DNA of 64,000 nucleotides from Stutzerimonas urumqiensis (GTDB lineage Bacteria > Pseudomonadota > Gammaproteobacteria > Pseudomonadales > Pseudomonadaceae): contig NZ_RBZQ01000004.1 of NCBI RefSeq assembly GCF_003640395.1, forward strand, positions 1 to 64,000, given 5' to 3'. Below are positions 51,395 to 64,000 of the stretch, in pieces. Under the pieces are notes generated by a model, which searched no databases, was not told the DNA's origin, and saw nothing but the letters and a program-made list of their open reading frames with translations. The position numbers were made by a program, and so were the translations under genes. The stretch's first letter is position 1. Each line of letters begins with the position of its first letter.

Positions 51395-52255
51395 CTATTG
51401 GTCGAGTTCGGTTTCCGCAGCCTTGCTCTGCGGCGGAAACAGTGAACTCCCGCAGCGAGAGCAGAATGCAGCGTTGGGTTCATGCAGGCGCTTGTCGCAC
51501 CGGGGGCAGGGGTGCTCCAGCACATCTTGTCGCATGGCGTTGGCGAGTTCGGCCGTGAAAATGCCGGTCGGCACGGCGATGATCGAATAACCGGTGATCA
51601 TCACCAGCGTGGCCAGCGCTTTGCCAAGCGGACTGTGCGGCACGATGTCACCGAATCCAACGGTCGTCAGCGTCACCACGGCCCAATAGATGCTCATCGG
51701 AATGCTGCTGAAGCCGCTGCCCGGCCCTTCGATCACATACATCAAGGTGCCGAAGACGATGGTCAGCGTGCTCACGCTCAGCAGAAAGACCGTGATTTTC
51801 TGACGGCTCGCCCGCAAGGCGACCATGAGGAAGTTGGCCTGGCTCAGGTACGGCGCCAATTTGAGTACGCGGAAGATGCGCAGCATACGGAGGATGCGTA
51901 CGGCGAGCAGATACTGGGCGTCCGGCACCAGCAGCGCGATGAACGCCGGCAAGACGGCGAGCAGATCGATCATGCCGTAGAAGCTGAAGATATAGCGGCG
52001 TGGCTCGGGATGGCTGTAGACGCGAAGCGCGTATTCGATAGCGAACAGGGTGGTGAATATCCATTCCAGGCCAGCCAGCAAGGTGCCGTGACGCTCGGCA
52101 ATCGAGGCGACGCTATCGAGCATGACCACCAGCAAACTGGCGAGGATGGTGGCGAGCAGCCAGGTATCGAAGCGTTTACCGGCCGCTGTGTCGGTGAAGA
52201 AAATGATGACGTAGAGACGTTCGCGTAGCGGTAACTCGTCCAGGTTTCTACCCAT
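51395..52255 (-). CDS. Voltage-gated-type potassium channel with C-terminal zinc ribbon
   Basis: 286 residues. Helices S1-S4 (about 28-155), with an S4-like [14 protein letters not shown] carrying regularly spaced arginines. Then S5, a pore loop with the K+ filter TTVGFGD (about 206-212) and S6 (about 217-240). The tail (about 249-275) has CPRC-N12-FCSRCG, a four-cysteine zinc ribbon. By family it is a tetrameric inner-membrane K+ channel. The zinc ribbon suggests assembly or redox/metal gating, which is inference. It is convergent with efp and divergent from moaA. Confidence 0.87.
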   Translation of the reverse strand: MGRNLDELPLRERLYVIIFFTDTAAGKRFDTWLLATILASLLVVMLDSVASIAERHGTLLAGLEWIFTTLFAIEYALRVYSHPEPRRYIFSFYGMIDLLAVLPAFIALLVPDAQYLLAVRILRMLRIFRVLKLAPYLSQANFLMVALRASRQKITVFLLSVSTLTIVFGTLMYVIEGPGSGFSSIPMSIYWAVVTLTTVGFGDIVPHSPLGKALATLVMITGYSIIAVPTGIFTAELANAMRQDVLEHPCPRCDKRLHEPNAAFCSRCGSSLFPPQSKAAETELDQ

Positions 52256-52441
52256 TGGTGTGCTCGTCCTTTCGTTCGAGGCATGCCGTTCAACAAGCCG
52301 GGCCTGCCCACGGGCGCAGGTTGCGCCGCCGCGCCGCTTTGCCAGGCAAGGTCGCTCGGCGTAGTCTTACTCCACGCGGCCAGGAAATTTCCCGTATCGA
52401 TCAAGGGTCTGATGCAGCCGAGGCCGTCGTTGGAGAACAAG

Positions 52442-53437
52442 ATGTCCGATTCCCGCTTGGTCGATCCGTTCGGCCGGCGCATCACCTACCTGCGCCTTTC
52501 GGTCACCGATCGGTGTGATTTTCGCTGTACCTACTGCATGAGCGAGGACATGGTCTTCGCTCCGCGCGCGCAGATCCTTTCGCTCGAAGAGTTGTATGCC
52601 GTTGCCGATGCGTTCATCGCATTGGGCGTCAAGCGCATCCGCGTCACCGGTGGCGAGCCGCTGGTTCGCAAGGGGCTGGTCGGTCTGCTTGGCAAGCTTG
52701 GTGCTCGGGAGGAGCTGGACGATCTGGCCATCACCACCAATGGCTCGCAATTGCAGACGCTGGCCGCGCAATTGCGTGAGGCGGGCGTGGATCGGCTGAA
52801 CATCAGCCTCGATTCGCTGCGCCGCGATCGCTTCGCCGAGTTCGCTCGGCGCGATCGGCTCGACCAGGTGCTCGCTGGCATCGAAGCCGCTCGGGCCTGC
52901 GGATTCAGGGGGATCAAGCTCAACAGCGTGATCCAGAAAGGGCGCAATGACGACGAGGTGATCGATCTGGTGGCGTTCGCGGTGGAGCGGGGCCTCGATA
53001 TCAGCTTCATCGAGGAAATGCCGCTGGGCAGCGTCTCCAGCCACCAGCGCGAAATTACCTTCTGCTCCAGCGATGAGGTGCGCGAGCGCATCGAGGCGCT
53101 CTATACGCTCGTATCCAGCGACCATGCCACGGGCGGCCCCTCACGTTATTGGCAGGTTGCCGGGAGCGGGACGCGGGTGGGGTTCATCTCACCGCACAGC
53201 AATAATTTCTGCGGCAGCTGCAATCGGGTGCGGGTCACGGCGGAAGGCAAACTGGTGCTTTGCCTTGGCCATGAAGGCGCCCTCGATCTCAAGTCCCTCA
53301 TGCGTCGCCATCCCGGCGATGGCGAGCGGTTGCGCCAGGCCATCATGGATGCGTTGCAGCTCAAGCCGGAGAAGCACCATTTCCGCACCGATGAGCAGGT
53401 TCAGGTGGTTCGTTTCATGAGCATGACCGGCGGCTGA
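52442..53437 (+). CDS. moaA: GTP 3',8-cyclase (molybdenum cofactor biosynthesis)
   Basis: 331 residues, radical-SAM enzyme that starts molybdopterin synthesis with MoaC. The N-terminal 4Fe-4S motif is CDFRCTYC, with [10 protein letters not shown] next to it. The C-terminal cluster motif is [18 protein letters not shown]. The ATG at 52442 is eight bases after ggag; upstream frame extension is shadow. The protein ends SMTGG, as required for the C-terminal Gly-Gly of MoaA. Confidence 0.95.
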   Translation: MSDSRLVDPFGRRITYLRLSVTDRCDFRCTYCMSEDMVFAPRAQILSLEELYAVADAFIALGVKRIRVTGGEPLVRKGLVGLLGKLGAREELDDLAITTNGSQLQTLAAQLREAGVDRLNISLDSLRRDRFAEFARRDRLDQVLAGIEAARACGFRGIKLNSVIQKGRNDDEVIDLVAFAVERGLDISFIEEMPLGSVSSHQREITFCSSDEVRERIEALYTLVSSDHATGGPSRYWQVAGSGTRVGFISPHSNNFCGSCNRVRVTAEGKLVLCLGHEGALDLKSLMRRHPGDGERLRQAIMDALQLKPEKHHFRTDEQVQVVRFMSMTGG

Positions 53438-53593
53438 TTGGCGGCTGCCGAGGTGGCGGCAAAGGGCCATAGGGCTCACGCCGGCCGCCCGCAGGCTCGT
53501 GATAGACTTCGCGGCCGCACGTTCAGATGGCTGCCCGATGATGCAACCGGTTTCTTCCTCGATCGCTAGACGCCCGTAGCCAGGACGGCACGC

Positions 53594-56500
53594 ATGCGAC
53601 TGAAAAGTATCAAGCTGGCCGGCTTCAAATCCTTCGTCGACCCCACCACCGTCAGCTTCCCGAGCAACATGGCGGCCGTCGTGGGGCCGAATGGCTGCGG
53701 CAAGTCCAACATCATCGACGCGGTGCGTTGGGTCATGGGCGAAAGCTCGGCGAAGAACCTGCGCGGCGAGTCGATGACCGACGTCATCTTCAATGGCTCG
53801 AACACCCGCAAGCCGGTCACCCAGGCGAGCATCGAGCTGATCTTCGACAACAGCGACGGCACGCTGGTCGGCGAGTACGCGGCGTATGCCGAGATCTCCA
53901 TCCGCCGCCGCGTGACGCGCGACGGGCAGAACACCTACTTCCTGAACGGCGCCAAATGCCGGCGGCGGGACATCACCGACATCTTTCTCGGGACGGGGCT
54001 CGGCCCGCGCAGCTATTCGATCATCGAGCAGGGGATGATCTCCCGGCTGATCGAGGCCAAGCCGGAGGACCTTCGGCACTTCATCGAAGAGGCCGCCGGC
54101 ATTTCCAAGTACAAGGAGCGACGCCGGGAGACCGAAAACCGCATTCGCCGGACGCAGGAAAACCTTGCCCGCCTGAGCGACTTGCGTGAAGAGCTGGAGC
54201 GGCAACTCGAGCGTCTGCAACGGCAGGCCCAGGCGGCGGAGCGGTACCAGCAGTTGAAGGCGGAGGAGCGACAGCTCAAGGCGCAGCTCACCGCATTGCG
54301 CTGGCAGGCGCTGAATCTTCAGGCGGGGCAACGCGAGCAGATCATCGGCGATCAGGAAGTCGCCTTCGAGGCGCTCGTAGCCGAGCAGCGCAACGCAGAT
54401 GCCAGTATCGAGCGCCTGCGCGACGGCCATCATGAGCTGTCCGAACGCTTCAATCAGGTGCAGGGCCGCTTCTACTCGGTGGGTGGCGATATCGCTCGCG
54501 TCGAGCAGAGCATCCAGCATGGCCAGCAGCGGCTGCGCCAGCTCCAGGACGATCTGCGAGAGGCTGAGCGTGCCCGGCTGGAAACCGAATCCCATCTCGG
54601 TCATGACCGAACGCTGCTGGCGACCCTGGGCGAGGAGCTTGCGTTACTGGAGCCCGAGCAGGCGGAAGTCGCCGCGATCGCGGAGGAGGCTGCCGCTTCG
54701 CTGGAAATGGCCGAGAGCGCCATGCGCCAGTGGCAGGAGCGCTGGGATGCCTTCAGCGTCACCAGCGCCGAGCCCAGGCGACTGGCCGAAGTGCTCCAGG
54801 CGCGCATCCAGCAACTGGAGCAGAATCTGGAGCGGCTCGGCGAGCGCAAGCGACGTCTCGAAGATGAACACGCCTCGCTCGGTACCGGTTCCGAAGACGA
54901 GGCGATCAGCGAGCTCAACGAATCGCTGGCCGAAGAGCAGGCCGCCCTCGACGAGCTGGCTAACGAGGAGACCGAGCTGGCCGAGGCGGTGGAAGCGACG
55001 CGCGCGCGTCTCCAGCAATTGACGCGGGACCAGAGCACGCTCCAAGGCGAGACCCAACGATTGCAGGGGCGCATCGCTTCGCTGGAAGCGCTTCAGCAGG
55101 CGGCACGTGATCAGGGGCCTGGCGTGTCCAGCTGGCTGGCCCATCAGGGGCTGGCAGATCGGCCTCGCCTGGCGGACGGGCTCGTGGTCGAGCCGGGCTG
55201 GGAACTGGCGGTGGAAACGGTGCTGGGTGCCGACTTGCAGGCGCCGTTGCTCGATGACTTCCATGGGCTGGAATTCGCGGCGCTCGAGCAAGGTGAAGTC
55301 CGCCTCGCGTTGTCCCAGCGGGCCGCCCCGAGGCTCGATGGCAGCCTGCTCGACAAGGTGACGACCCGGCACGACTTGAGCGCCTGGCTTGGTGCGGTAC
55401 GGCCGGTAGAGACGCTTGACGAGGCGCTGGCGGCCCGCCCCGGGCTCGTCGACGGCGCGTCGATCGTCAGTCGCGATGGATATTGGGTGGGGCGGCATTT
55501 CCTTCGTTTCAAGCGCGGCAGCGATGCTCAATCGAGCGTGCTGGCGCGCGCTCATGAGCTGGAGCAGCTCCATGCGGAGCAGGGGCTCGGCACGGCGAAG
55601 CTGGAGGCGCTGGAGCAGGCGCTGGCCGAGGCCGGCGCTTTCCTGCGAGAGCAAGAGGCGCGCCGTGACACGCTGCGCCGCACATTGCAGGAAACGTCGC
55701 GTCGGCACGGTGAGCTGAAAGCCCGGCTGTTCGCGGGGCAGGCCAAGGTCGAGCAGCTCAGGCTGCGCCGCCGGCGTCTGGACGAAGAACTGAGCGAGGT
55801 CGTCGAACAACGAGCGATCGAAACCGAAGATCTGGGCGAATCGCGGCTAGCGTTGCAGCAGGCGCTGGATGACATGGCCGACGCGACCGGCCAGCGCGAA
55901 CGCTTGCTCGAGGCGCGCGAGCAGTTGCGCGAGCAGCTCGACGGTCATCGGCAGGAAGCTCGCCAGCACAAGGACAAGGCCCACCAGCTGGCGTTGCGTG
56001 TCGGCTCGCTGCGCGCCCAGTACGAGTCCACCCGCCAGGCGCTCGAGCGTCTGGAGTTGCAGTTCGAGCGCGCCGTCGAGCGTCGCGAGCAATTGACCCT
56101 CAACCTCGAGGAGGGTGAAGCGCCACTCGACGAGTTGCGCATGAAGCTCGAGACCTTGCTCGAGCAGCGGATGCAGGTCGAGGAAGAGCTGAAGCAGGCT
56201 CGCCTGGCTCTCGAAGATGCGGATCGTGAACTGCGCGAAGCGGAACGCCGTCGGGCCCAGGCCGAGCAGCAAGCGCAGTTGCTGCGTAGCCAGCTCGAAC
56301 AACAGCGGCTGGATTGGCAGACCCTGTCGGTGCGCCGCAAGGCGTTGCAGGATCAACTGCACGAAGACGGCCATGACCTGCACGGCATCATCGAGACGCT
56401 GGCGAGCGATGCCACCGAGCAGGCTTGGGAGGAACAGCTCGAGCAGTTGGGCGCGCGGATCCAGCGGCTCGGGCCCATCAACCTCGCGGCGATCGATGAG

Positions 56501-57082
56501 TATCAGCAGCAATCCGAGCGCAAGCGCTATCTCGATGCGCAGAACGACGACCTCGTGGAGGCGCTGGATACGCTGGAAAACGTCATCCGCAAGATCGACC
56601 GGGAAACGCGCAATCGCTTCAAGGAGACCTTCGACCAGATCAACGCCGGCTTGCAGGCGCTGTTTCCGAAGGTGTTCGGAGGCGGCAGTGCCTACCTGGA
56701 ACTTACCGGCGAGGATTTACTCGATACCGGGGTGGCGATCATGGCGCGCCCGCCAGGCAAGAAGAACAGCACTATCCATCTGTTATCCGGAGGCGAGAAA
56801 GCGCTGACCGCGTTGGCGCTGGTGTTCGCGATCTTCCAACTCAATCCGGCCCCGTTCTGCATGCTCGATGAGGTGGATGCGCCCCTGGACGATGCCAACG
56901 TCGGCCGCTATGCGCGGCTGGTCAAGGAGATGTCGGAGAAGGTTCAGTTCATCTATATCACCCACAACAAGATCGCCATGGAAATGGCCGATCAGTTGAT
57001 GGGTGTCACCATGCACGAGCCTGGCTGCTCGCGGCTGGTCGCGGTTGACGTGGAGCAGGCGGTGGCGCTGGTAGACGCCTGA
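53594..57082 (+). CDS. smc: Chromosome segregation protein SMC
   Basis: 1162 residues. N-terminal ATPase lobe with Walker A GPNGCGKSN (31-39), long coiled coil (about 170-490), hinge (about 505-660; SSWLAHQGLADRPRLADGL), return coiled coil (about 670-1000), and C-terminal lobe. That lobe has signature LLSGGEKALTALALVFAI, Walker B PFCMLDEVDAPLDDANV and the H-loop THNK. It entraps and organises DNA together with ScpA/ScpB. The order smc-zipA-ligA is typical of pseudomonads. Confidence 0.96.
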   Translation: MRLKSIKLAGFKSFVDPTTVSFPSNMAAVVGPNGCGKSNIIDAVRWVMGESSAKNLRGESMTDVIFNGSNTRKPVTQASIELIFDNSDGTLVGEYAAYAEISIRRRVTRDGQNTYFLNGAKCRRRDITDIFLGTGLGPRSYSIIEQGMISRLIEAKPEDLRHFIEEAAGISKYKERRRETENRIRRTQENLARLSDLREELERQLERLQRQAQAAERYQQLKAEERQLKAQLTALRWQALNLQAGQREQIIGDQEVAFEALVAEQRNADASIERLRDGHHELSERFNQVQGRFYSVGGDIARVEQSIQHGQQRLRQLQDDLREAERARLETESHLGHDRTLLATLGEELALLEPEQAEVAAIAEEAAASLEMAESAMRQWQERWDAFSVTSAEPRRLAEVLQARIQQLEQNLERLGERKRRLEDEHASLGTGSEDEAISELNESLAEEQAALDELANEETELAEAVEATRARLQQLTRDQSTLQGETQRLQGRIASLEALQQAARDQGPGVSSWLAHQGLADRPRLADGLVVEPGWELAVETVLGADLQAPLLDDFHGLEFAALEQGEVRLALSQRAAPRLDGSLLDKVTTRHDLSAWLGAVRPVETLDEALAARPGLVDGASIVSRDGYWVGRHFLRFKRGSDAQSSVLARAHELEQLHAEQGLGTAKLEALEQALAEAGAFLREQEARRDTLRRTLQETSRRHGELKARLFAGQAKVEQLRLRRRRLDEELSEVVEQRAIETEDLGESRLALQQALDDMADATGQRERLLEAREQLREQLDGHRQEARQHKDKAHQLALRVGSLRAQYESTRQALERLELQFERAVERREQLTLNLEEGEAPLDELRMKLETLLEQRMQVEEELKQARLALEDADRELREAERRRAQAEQQAQLLRSQLEQQRLDWQTLSVRRKALQDQLHEDGHDLHGIIETLASDATEQAWEEQLEQLGARIQRLGPINLAAIDEYQQQSERKRYLDAQNDDLVEALDTLENVIRKIDRETRNRFKETFDQINAGLQALFPKVFGGGSAYLELTGEDLLDTGVAIMARPPGKKNSTIHLLSGGEKALTALALVFAIFQLNPAPFCMLDEVDAPLDDANVGRYARLVKEMSEKVQFIYITHNKIAMEMADQLMGVTMHEPGCSRLVAVDVEQAVALVDA

Positions 57083-57225
57083 GCGGAGTCGTCCGCCAGC
57101 ACGCCGGCAGCGGTACAAACCTGCCGTTCGTCGTGCTAGCTTAGGCGCAATTTTGTGCGCTGCTACCGGCAATCGCCGTGGCGCAGCTGCTAACCCCATC
57201 ATTCGTACTAGAGGTCAATGCATTA

Positions 57226-60547
<3,322 letters not shown>

Positions 60548-60577
60548 TGCCGGCGAGTCCGAGCTCGCCGGTTTCGG

Positions 60578-60859
60578 TCAACGATACTCGCAGAGATAGG
60601 CCGAGTCGGTCTTCACCTTGAGCTGGAACTTGCTGTTAGCCGGAACGTTGAACCGGCTGCCGGCTGCGAAGATTTCCCAGCCATCGCTGCCTGGCAGTTT
60701 CACCTCGAGGCTGCCAGAGACGACATGCATGATTTCCTTCTGGCTCGTACCGAACTCGTATTCACCGGCGGCCATGACGCCGATGGTGGCGGGGCCGGCC
60801 TCCATTTCGAAGGCGATGGATTTGACGGACCCGTCGAAATATTCGTTGACCTTGAACAT
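60578..60859 (-). CDS. ppnP: Pyrimidine/purine nucleoside phosphorylase (PpnP)
   Basis: 93-residue single cupin domain (DUF1255). It begins [18 protein letters not shown] and contains [29 protein letters not shown] and [13 protein letters not shown], all typical of PpnP. It splits nucleosides with phosphate. The ATG at 60859 begins the family sequence; the longer frame above it is shadow. Convergent with ligA. Confidence 0.92.
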   Translation of the reverse strand: MFKVNEYFDGSVKSIAFEMEAGPATIGVMAAGEYEFGTSQKEIMHVVSGSLEVKLPGSDGWEIFAAGSRFNVPANSKFQLKVKTDSAYLCEYR

Positions 60860-61161
60860 GCTTGTTCCTGAGTGGGTTGGAAAAGGTTGAGCAGTATGCC
60901 CAAGCTCGGGTCGGACGTCATCGGCGCCGAAATCGCCGCCCTGGCGAGCGATGCGGAGGCCCGACTTCCCGACCCAGCGGCCACCGGCTGTCGTTACCCG
61001 TGTGGAGCGGTTTCGTCGAGGCTCATCGTAGCGCTGACGCGCTGCGTGGCCAGGACCGGCTGCGGCTTGCTCGGCCAAGCGCTTGGCCTTTCGGCGCGCC
61101 GGCTCGTGCGGTTGTGAAGTGACTTCACTAGAATTCGTCGCGCTTAGATTTCGGAGGTCAC
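60860..61161. other. Gap without recognisable gene
   Basis: 302 bp between the divergent ppnP and ykgJ-like genes. Open frames here lack an RBS and protein-like sequence. It should hold both promoters; no clear -35/-10 pair could be assigned. Confidence 0.4.
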
Positions 61162-61413
61162 ATGGAATGTCGTGTGGGCTGCGGCGCCTGTTGCATCGCG
61201 CCGTCAATATCGACGTCGTTTGCAGGTCATCCCGACGGGAAGCCAGCCGGAGTGCGTTGTACGCACCTCTCGCCAGACCTTCGGTGCGGAATATTCGGTC
61301 AGCCTGAGCGGCCTGCGGTTTGCTCCGCTTTCAAGGCCGATTCGGCAATTTGTGGCGACAACGCGGAACAGGCGATTGCCTTGCTTGGCTGGCTGGAACA
61401 GGCTACCGCCTGA
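61162..61413 (+). CDS. YkgJ family cysteine-cluster protein
   Basis: 83 residues. The cysteine pattern [25 protein letters not shown] and [11 protein letters not shown] is that of the zinc/iron-chelating YkgJ/CxxCxxCC family (UPF0153). The role is unknown; metal binding is inferred from the cysteines. RBS ggaggtcac lies before the ATG. The START-domain gene follows 25 bp later, so the two are probably co-transcribed. Confidence 0.87.
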   Translation: MECRVGCGACCIAPSISTSFAGHPDGKPAGVRCTHLSPDLRCGIFGQPERPAVCSAFKADSAICGDNAEQAIALLGWLEQATA

Positions 61414-61438
61414 CTCTTACGTCTATCTCGGAGGTTTC

Positions 61439-62044
61439 ATGCGTTTATCGGCTCTTGCCTGTCTGGCTGCGTTGTTCGCCATCCCTGTCCATGCCAGCGA
61501 TTGGTCCTTGGCGAAGGAAGAGGACGGCATCAAGGTCTTCCTCAAGGAAGTCCCAGGATCGACCTTCAAGGCCTTTCGCGGCGAAACGACCATCAACGCC
61601 GATGCGGCTGTGATCAAGCGCCTCCAGGAAGATGTGGAGGGTTCATGCGAGTGGCTGCATGCCTGCGAATCGCAGCGTCTGCTCAAGCAGGAAGGTAACG
61701 AGGCATGGAGTTATACGCGCATCGACACGCCCTGGCCGGCCAAGCCGCGTGACTCGATCGTCCATGTGACCAACGAACCGCTTGCCGGTGGCGGGTTCAA
61801 GCGCACCTTGCAAGGCGCGCCTACCTATCTGCCCGAAGAATCGGGCTATGTGCGTGTAAGCGAGCTGGATGGCTACTGGCGCGTCGAGCCGGTATCGGAG
61901 GGCAAGGTCAAGGTCACTTACGAGGTGCATACCGAGCCAGGCGGCGAGGTTCCCGCATGGATCGTGAACAAGTTCGTCGTCGATGCGCCATTCAATACGC
62001 TGTCGGGGCTGCGCGAGTTGGCGGAGAGCAAGGCGGGTCGATAG
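61439..62044 (+). CDS. START-domain lipid-binding-type periplasmic protein
   Basis: 201 residues. A signal peptide (MRLSALACLAALFAIPVHA) directs export. The rest is one START/Bet v1-like domain. DWSLAKEEDGIKVFLKEVPG at the N-terminus, WPAKPRDSIVHVTNE in the middle, and VTYEVHTEPGGEVPAWIVNKF near the end are conserved features. It probably binds a hydrophobic ligand in the periplasm; the ligand is unknown. The ATG at 61439, directly after cggaggtttc, is chosen over a frame open 89 codons earlier. Confidence 0.88.
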   Translation: MRLSALACLAALFAIPVHASDWSLAKEEDGIKVFLKEVPGSTFKAFRGETTINADAAVIKRLQEDVEGSCEWLHACESQRLLKQEGNEAWSYTRIDTPWPAKPRDSIVHVTNEPLAGGGFKRTLQGAPTYLPEESGYVRVSELDGYWRVEPVSEGKVKVTYEVHTEPGGEVPAWIVNKFVVDAPFNTLSGLRELAESKAGR

Positions 62045-62052
62045 GGTGAATC

Positions 62053-62084
62053 AAAAAAGGCTGCCTGTGTGGCAGCCTTTTTTT
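62053..62084. terminator. Bidirectional terminator between the START gene and gltA
   Basis: AAAAAAGGCTGCC-TGTGT-GGCAGCC followed by seven Ts. The A-tract before and T-tract after let it stop transcription from both convergent genes. Confidence 0.93.
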
Positions 62085-62091
62085 GCGGCGA

Positions 62092-63363
62092 TCAGCGAGG
62101 TAGATCGCGCTTGGTGGGGCCGGTATAGAGCTGACGAGGACGTCCGATCTTGTAAGGCCCTGACAGCATTTCCTTCCAATGCGAAATCCAGCCCACGGTA
62201 CGTGCCAGGGCGAAGATGACGGTGAACATGCTCGTCGGAATGCCGATCGCCTTGAGGATGATCCCCGAGTAGAAATCGACGTTCGGGTAGAGATTGCGCT
62301 CGACGAAATAGGGATCGTTGCGGGCGATCTCTTCGAGCTTCATCGCCAGTTCGAGCTGAGGATCCTGGATGCCGAGCTCGGCCAGTACTTCGTCGCAGGT
62401 CTGCTTCATGACCTTGGCGCGCGGATCGAAGTTCTTGTACACGCGGTGGCCGAAGCCCATCAGCTTGAACGGATCGTCCTTGTCCTTGGCCTTGGCGACG
62501 AACTTCTCGATGTTGGACACATCGCCAATCTCGTCGAGCATGGTCAGCACGGCTTCGTTCGCGCCGCCATGTGCCGGGCCCCACAGCGCGGCGATACCCG
62601 CGGCGATGCAGGCGAAGGGATTGGCGCCGGACGAACCGGCCAGGCGCACTGTCGAGGTAGAGGCGTTCTGCTCATGATCGGCATGCAGGATGAAGATGCG
62701 ATCCATGGCCTTGGCCAGCACCGGACTGATCGGTTTGATCTCGCACGGCGTGTTGAACATCATGTGGAGGAAGTTTTCCGCGTAGTCGAGGTCATTGCGC
62801 GGATACATCATCGGCTGACCCATCGAGTACTTGTAGACCATCGCCGCCATCGTCGGCATCTTGGCGACCAGGCGCATGGCGGAGATATCGCGGTGGTGCG
62901 GGTCGTTGATGTCCAGCGAATCATGATAGAAGGCCGACAGCGCGCCGACGACGCCGCACATGATGGCCATCGGGTGAGCGTCGCGGCGGAAGCCGTTCAG
63001 GAAGGTCTTGAGTTGCTCATGCACCATCGTGTGGTTCTTGATGGCGCTTACGAAGCTTGCCTTCTCCTCTGCATTCGGCAGTTCGCCGTTAAGCAGTAGG
63101 TAGCAGGTCTCCAGGTAATCCGATTTCTCGGCGAGTTGCTCGATGGGGTATCCACGGTGCAACAGGACGCCCTTGTCGCCGTCGATATAGGTGATTTTCG
63201 ACTCGCAGGAAGCGGTCGACATGAAGCCTGGATCGAATGTGAAATGACCCGTGGCGGTCAATCCTCTGACATCTATTACGTCGGGCCCAACGGTGCCGGA
63301 TAATACGGGCAGTTCGACGGGGGCAGCGCCCTCGATGATTAACTGCGCTTTCTTGTCAGCCAT
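62092..63363 (-). CDS. gltA: Citrate synthase (type II)
   Basis: 423 residues. It condenses oxaloacetate and acetyl-CoA at the start of the TCA cycle. The catalytic residues are His in [11 protein letters not shown], His in [13 protein letters not shown] and Asp in [28 protein letters not shown] is at the N-terminus, as in NADH-sensitive type II hexameric enzymes. The ATG at 63363 follows aggaggccttgc; the longer frame overlaps the promoter. Divergent from the sdh operon. Confidence 0.97.
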   Translation of the reverse strand: MADKKAQLIIEGAAPVELPVLSGTVGPDVIDVRGLTATGHFTFDPGFMSTASCESKITYIDGDKGVLLHRGYPIEQLAEKSDYLETCYLLLNGELPNAEEKASFVSAIKNHTMVHEQLKTFLNGFRRDAHPMAIMCGVVGALSAFYHDSLDINDPHHRDISAMRLVAKMPTMAAMVYKYSMGQPMMYPRNDLDYAENFLHMMFNTPCEIKPISPVLAKAMDRIFILHADHEQNASTSTVRLAGSSGANPFACIAAGIAALWGPAHGGANEAVLTMLDEIGDVSNIEKFVAKAKDKDDPFKLMGFGHRVYKNFDPRAKVMKQTCDEVLAELGIQDPQLELAMKLEEIARNDPYFVERNLYPNVDFYSGIILKAIGIPTSMFTVIFALARTVGWISHWKEMLSGPYKIGRPRQLYTGPTKRDLPR

Positions 63364-63422
63364 GCAAGGCCTCCTGTTTATGCTTGAAATCATCAGACGG
63401 CCCCCCACGCAGGGCCCGCATC

Positions 63423-63450
63423 ACTATAGTGAGATAAATCTCAAAGTCAA
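63423..63450 (-). promoter_or_regulatory. gltA promoter
   Basis: Read on the minus strand: TTGACT, 16-bp spacer, TATAGT, a strong sigma-70 match about 60-90 bp before the gltA start. Two perfect palindromes, TCACTATAGTGA (63421-63432) and GAGAT-aa-ATCTC (63431-63442), cover the -10 and spacer and could be operators. Confidence 0.75.
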
Positions 63451-63564
63451 TTTGCCACACCCCCTGCCATAGACGCTCCGGCGTGGCGGCGCGCCATGAA
63501 AAAGCGGCCATGATGGAAGCCGGGCGGGCGGTCTGCAATCAGCCGTTGGTGGCACTTCACCACA

Positions 63565-63593
63565 TTGTCATTAGCCACCTAACTGTCTATACT
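63565..63593 (+). promoter_or_regulatory. sdhC promoter
   Basis: TTGTCA and TATACT with a 17-bp spacer, about 130 bp before the sdhC start. The long leader in between has no evident gene. Confidence 0.7.
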
Positions 63594-63726
63594 CGGCGAC
63601 CGACCGCCAGGGGCTCAGCGCCACATTCTCAGGTTGTCACTCATGGGCGGGCAGTGTCCTCAGAGGCACTCTTTCCCAACAACTTTTTGCCCGGCGTCAA
63701 CGGGCTCTCAAGTGTGAAATAAGCCG

Positions 63727-64000
63727 TGAAAAGCCAACGACCTGTAAACCTAGATCTTAGGACTATCAAACTCCCAATCACTGCTTACACGTCGATCCTT
63801 CACCGTGTATCCGGTGTCATCCTGTTCATCGGCATCGCCGTATTGCTGGCGGCGCTGGATGCTTCGCTCTCTTCCGAGGAAGGGTTCGAGCGCGTTCAGG
63901 GCTACTTCGGCAATCCTCTGGCGAAGCTGGTGGTCTGGGCGTTGCTGTCCGCACTGCTGTATCACCTGGTGGCCGGGATCCGCCACCTCGTCATGGACGC
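63727..64000 (+). CDS. sdhC: Succinate dehydrogenase cytochrome b556 subunit, partial
   Basis: The first 91 codons are present and the rest lies beyond the window. It reads VKSQRPVNLDLRTIKLPITA, then YTSILHRVSGVILFIG with the Ser and Arg of the quinone site. A later segment YHLVAGIRHLVMD contains the haem-ligand His. It anchors the SDH catalytic subunits in the membrane. The GTG at 63727 is the first start after an in-frame stop (63721), so it is the likely one. sdhD, sdhA and sdhB are expected downstream. Confidence 0.92.

Overview
The window is about 64 kb of high-GC bacterial chromosome carrying the gene order serC-pheA-hisC-(tyrA-aroA fusion)-cmk-rpsA-ihfB, hexR-zwf-pgl-eda beside a gts sugar transporter, and smc-zipA-ligA. 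This order and the protein sequences point to Pseudomonadaceae, most likely the Pseudomonas stutzeri (Stutzerimonas) group. The species call is an inference from gene order and recalled protein similarity, with no database search.

Region 1 (1-24.6 kb). queD, an antiporter, an AI-2E-type permease and a Tat-exported PhoX-type protein come first. A carbohydrate uptake and Entner-Doudoroff block follows: gltR/gtrS two-component regulator, gtsABCD ABC transporter, a LamB-type porin, and hexR divergent from zwf-pgl-eda with a clear HexR palindrome between them. Then come rluB, a diguanylate cyclase and a minus-strand group (yciK, mupP, ubiG, an MTA/SAH deaminase), with mtnA divergent.

Region 2 (24.7-39.1 kb). 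gyrA is followed by the aromatic amino acid supra-operon serC-pheA-hisC-tyrA/aroA-cmk, then rpsA and ihfB. About 1.6 kb of decayed DNA follows, with a broken IS3-family transposase tail. A ketoacyl-ACP synthase III gene and the 4.5S/SRP RNA gene ffs close this region.

Region 3 (39.1-49.4 kb) is a roughly 10.15 kb integrative element inserted in ffs and bounded by a direct repeat of about 113 bp. A tyrosine recombinase sits next to the left end and a serine recombinase near the right end. Iterated GTGATCCA motifs lie inside both ends. In between are a KilA-N regulator, a MarR-like regulator, several very small translationally coupled genes, a GyrI-like gene beside IS5-family debris, and a two-gene AT-rich operon. 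That operon encodes a DGQHR/DndB/ParB-like protein and a protein with a C-terminal HEPN-type RxxxxH motif. It is the best candidate here for an undescribed (probably defence) system.

Region 4 (49.4-64 kb) is core again: earP-efp (EF-P rhamnosylation), a voltage-gated-type K+ channel with a C-terminal zinc ribbon, moaA, smc-zipA-ligA, ppnP, a YkgJ-like cysteine-cluster protein, a START-domain protein, gltA, and the divergent start of sdhC, which runs off the end.

All coordinates, motifs and pairings were read by eye. Functional names rest on recognised family motifs.
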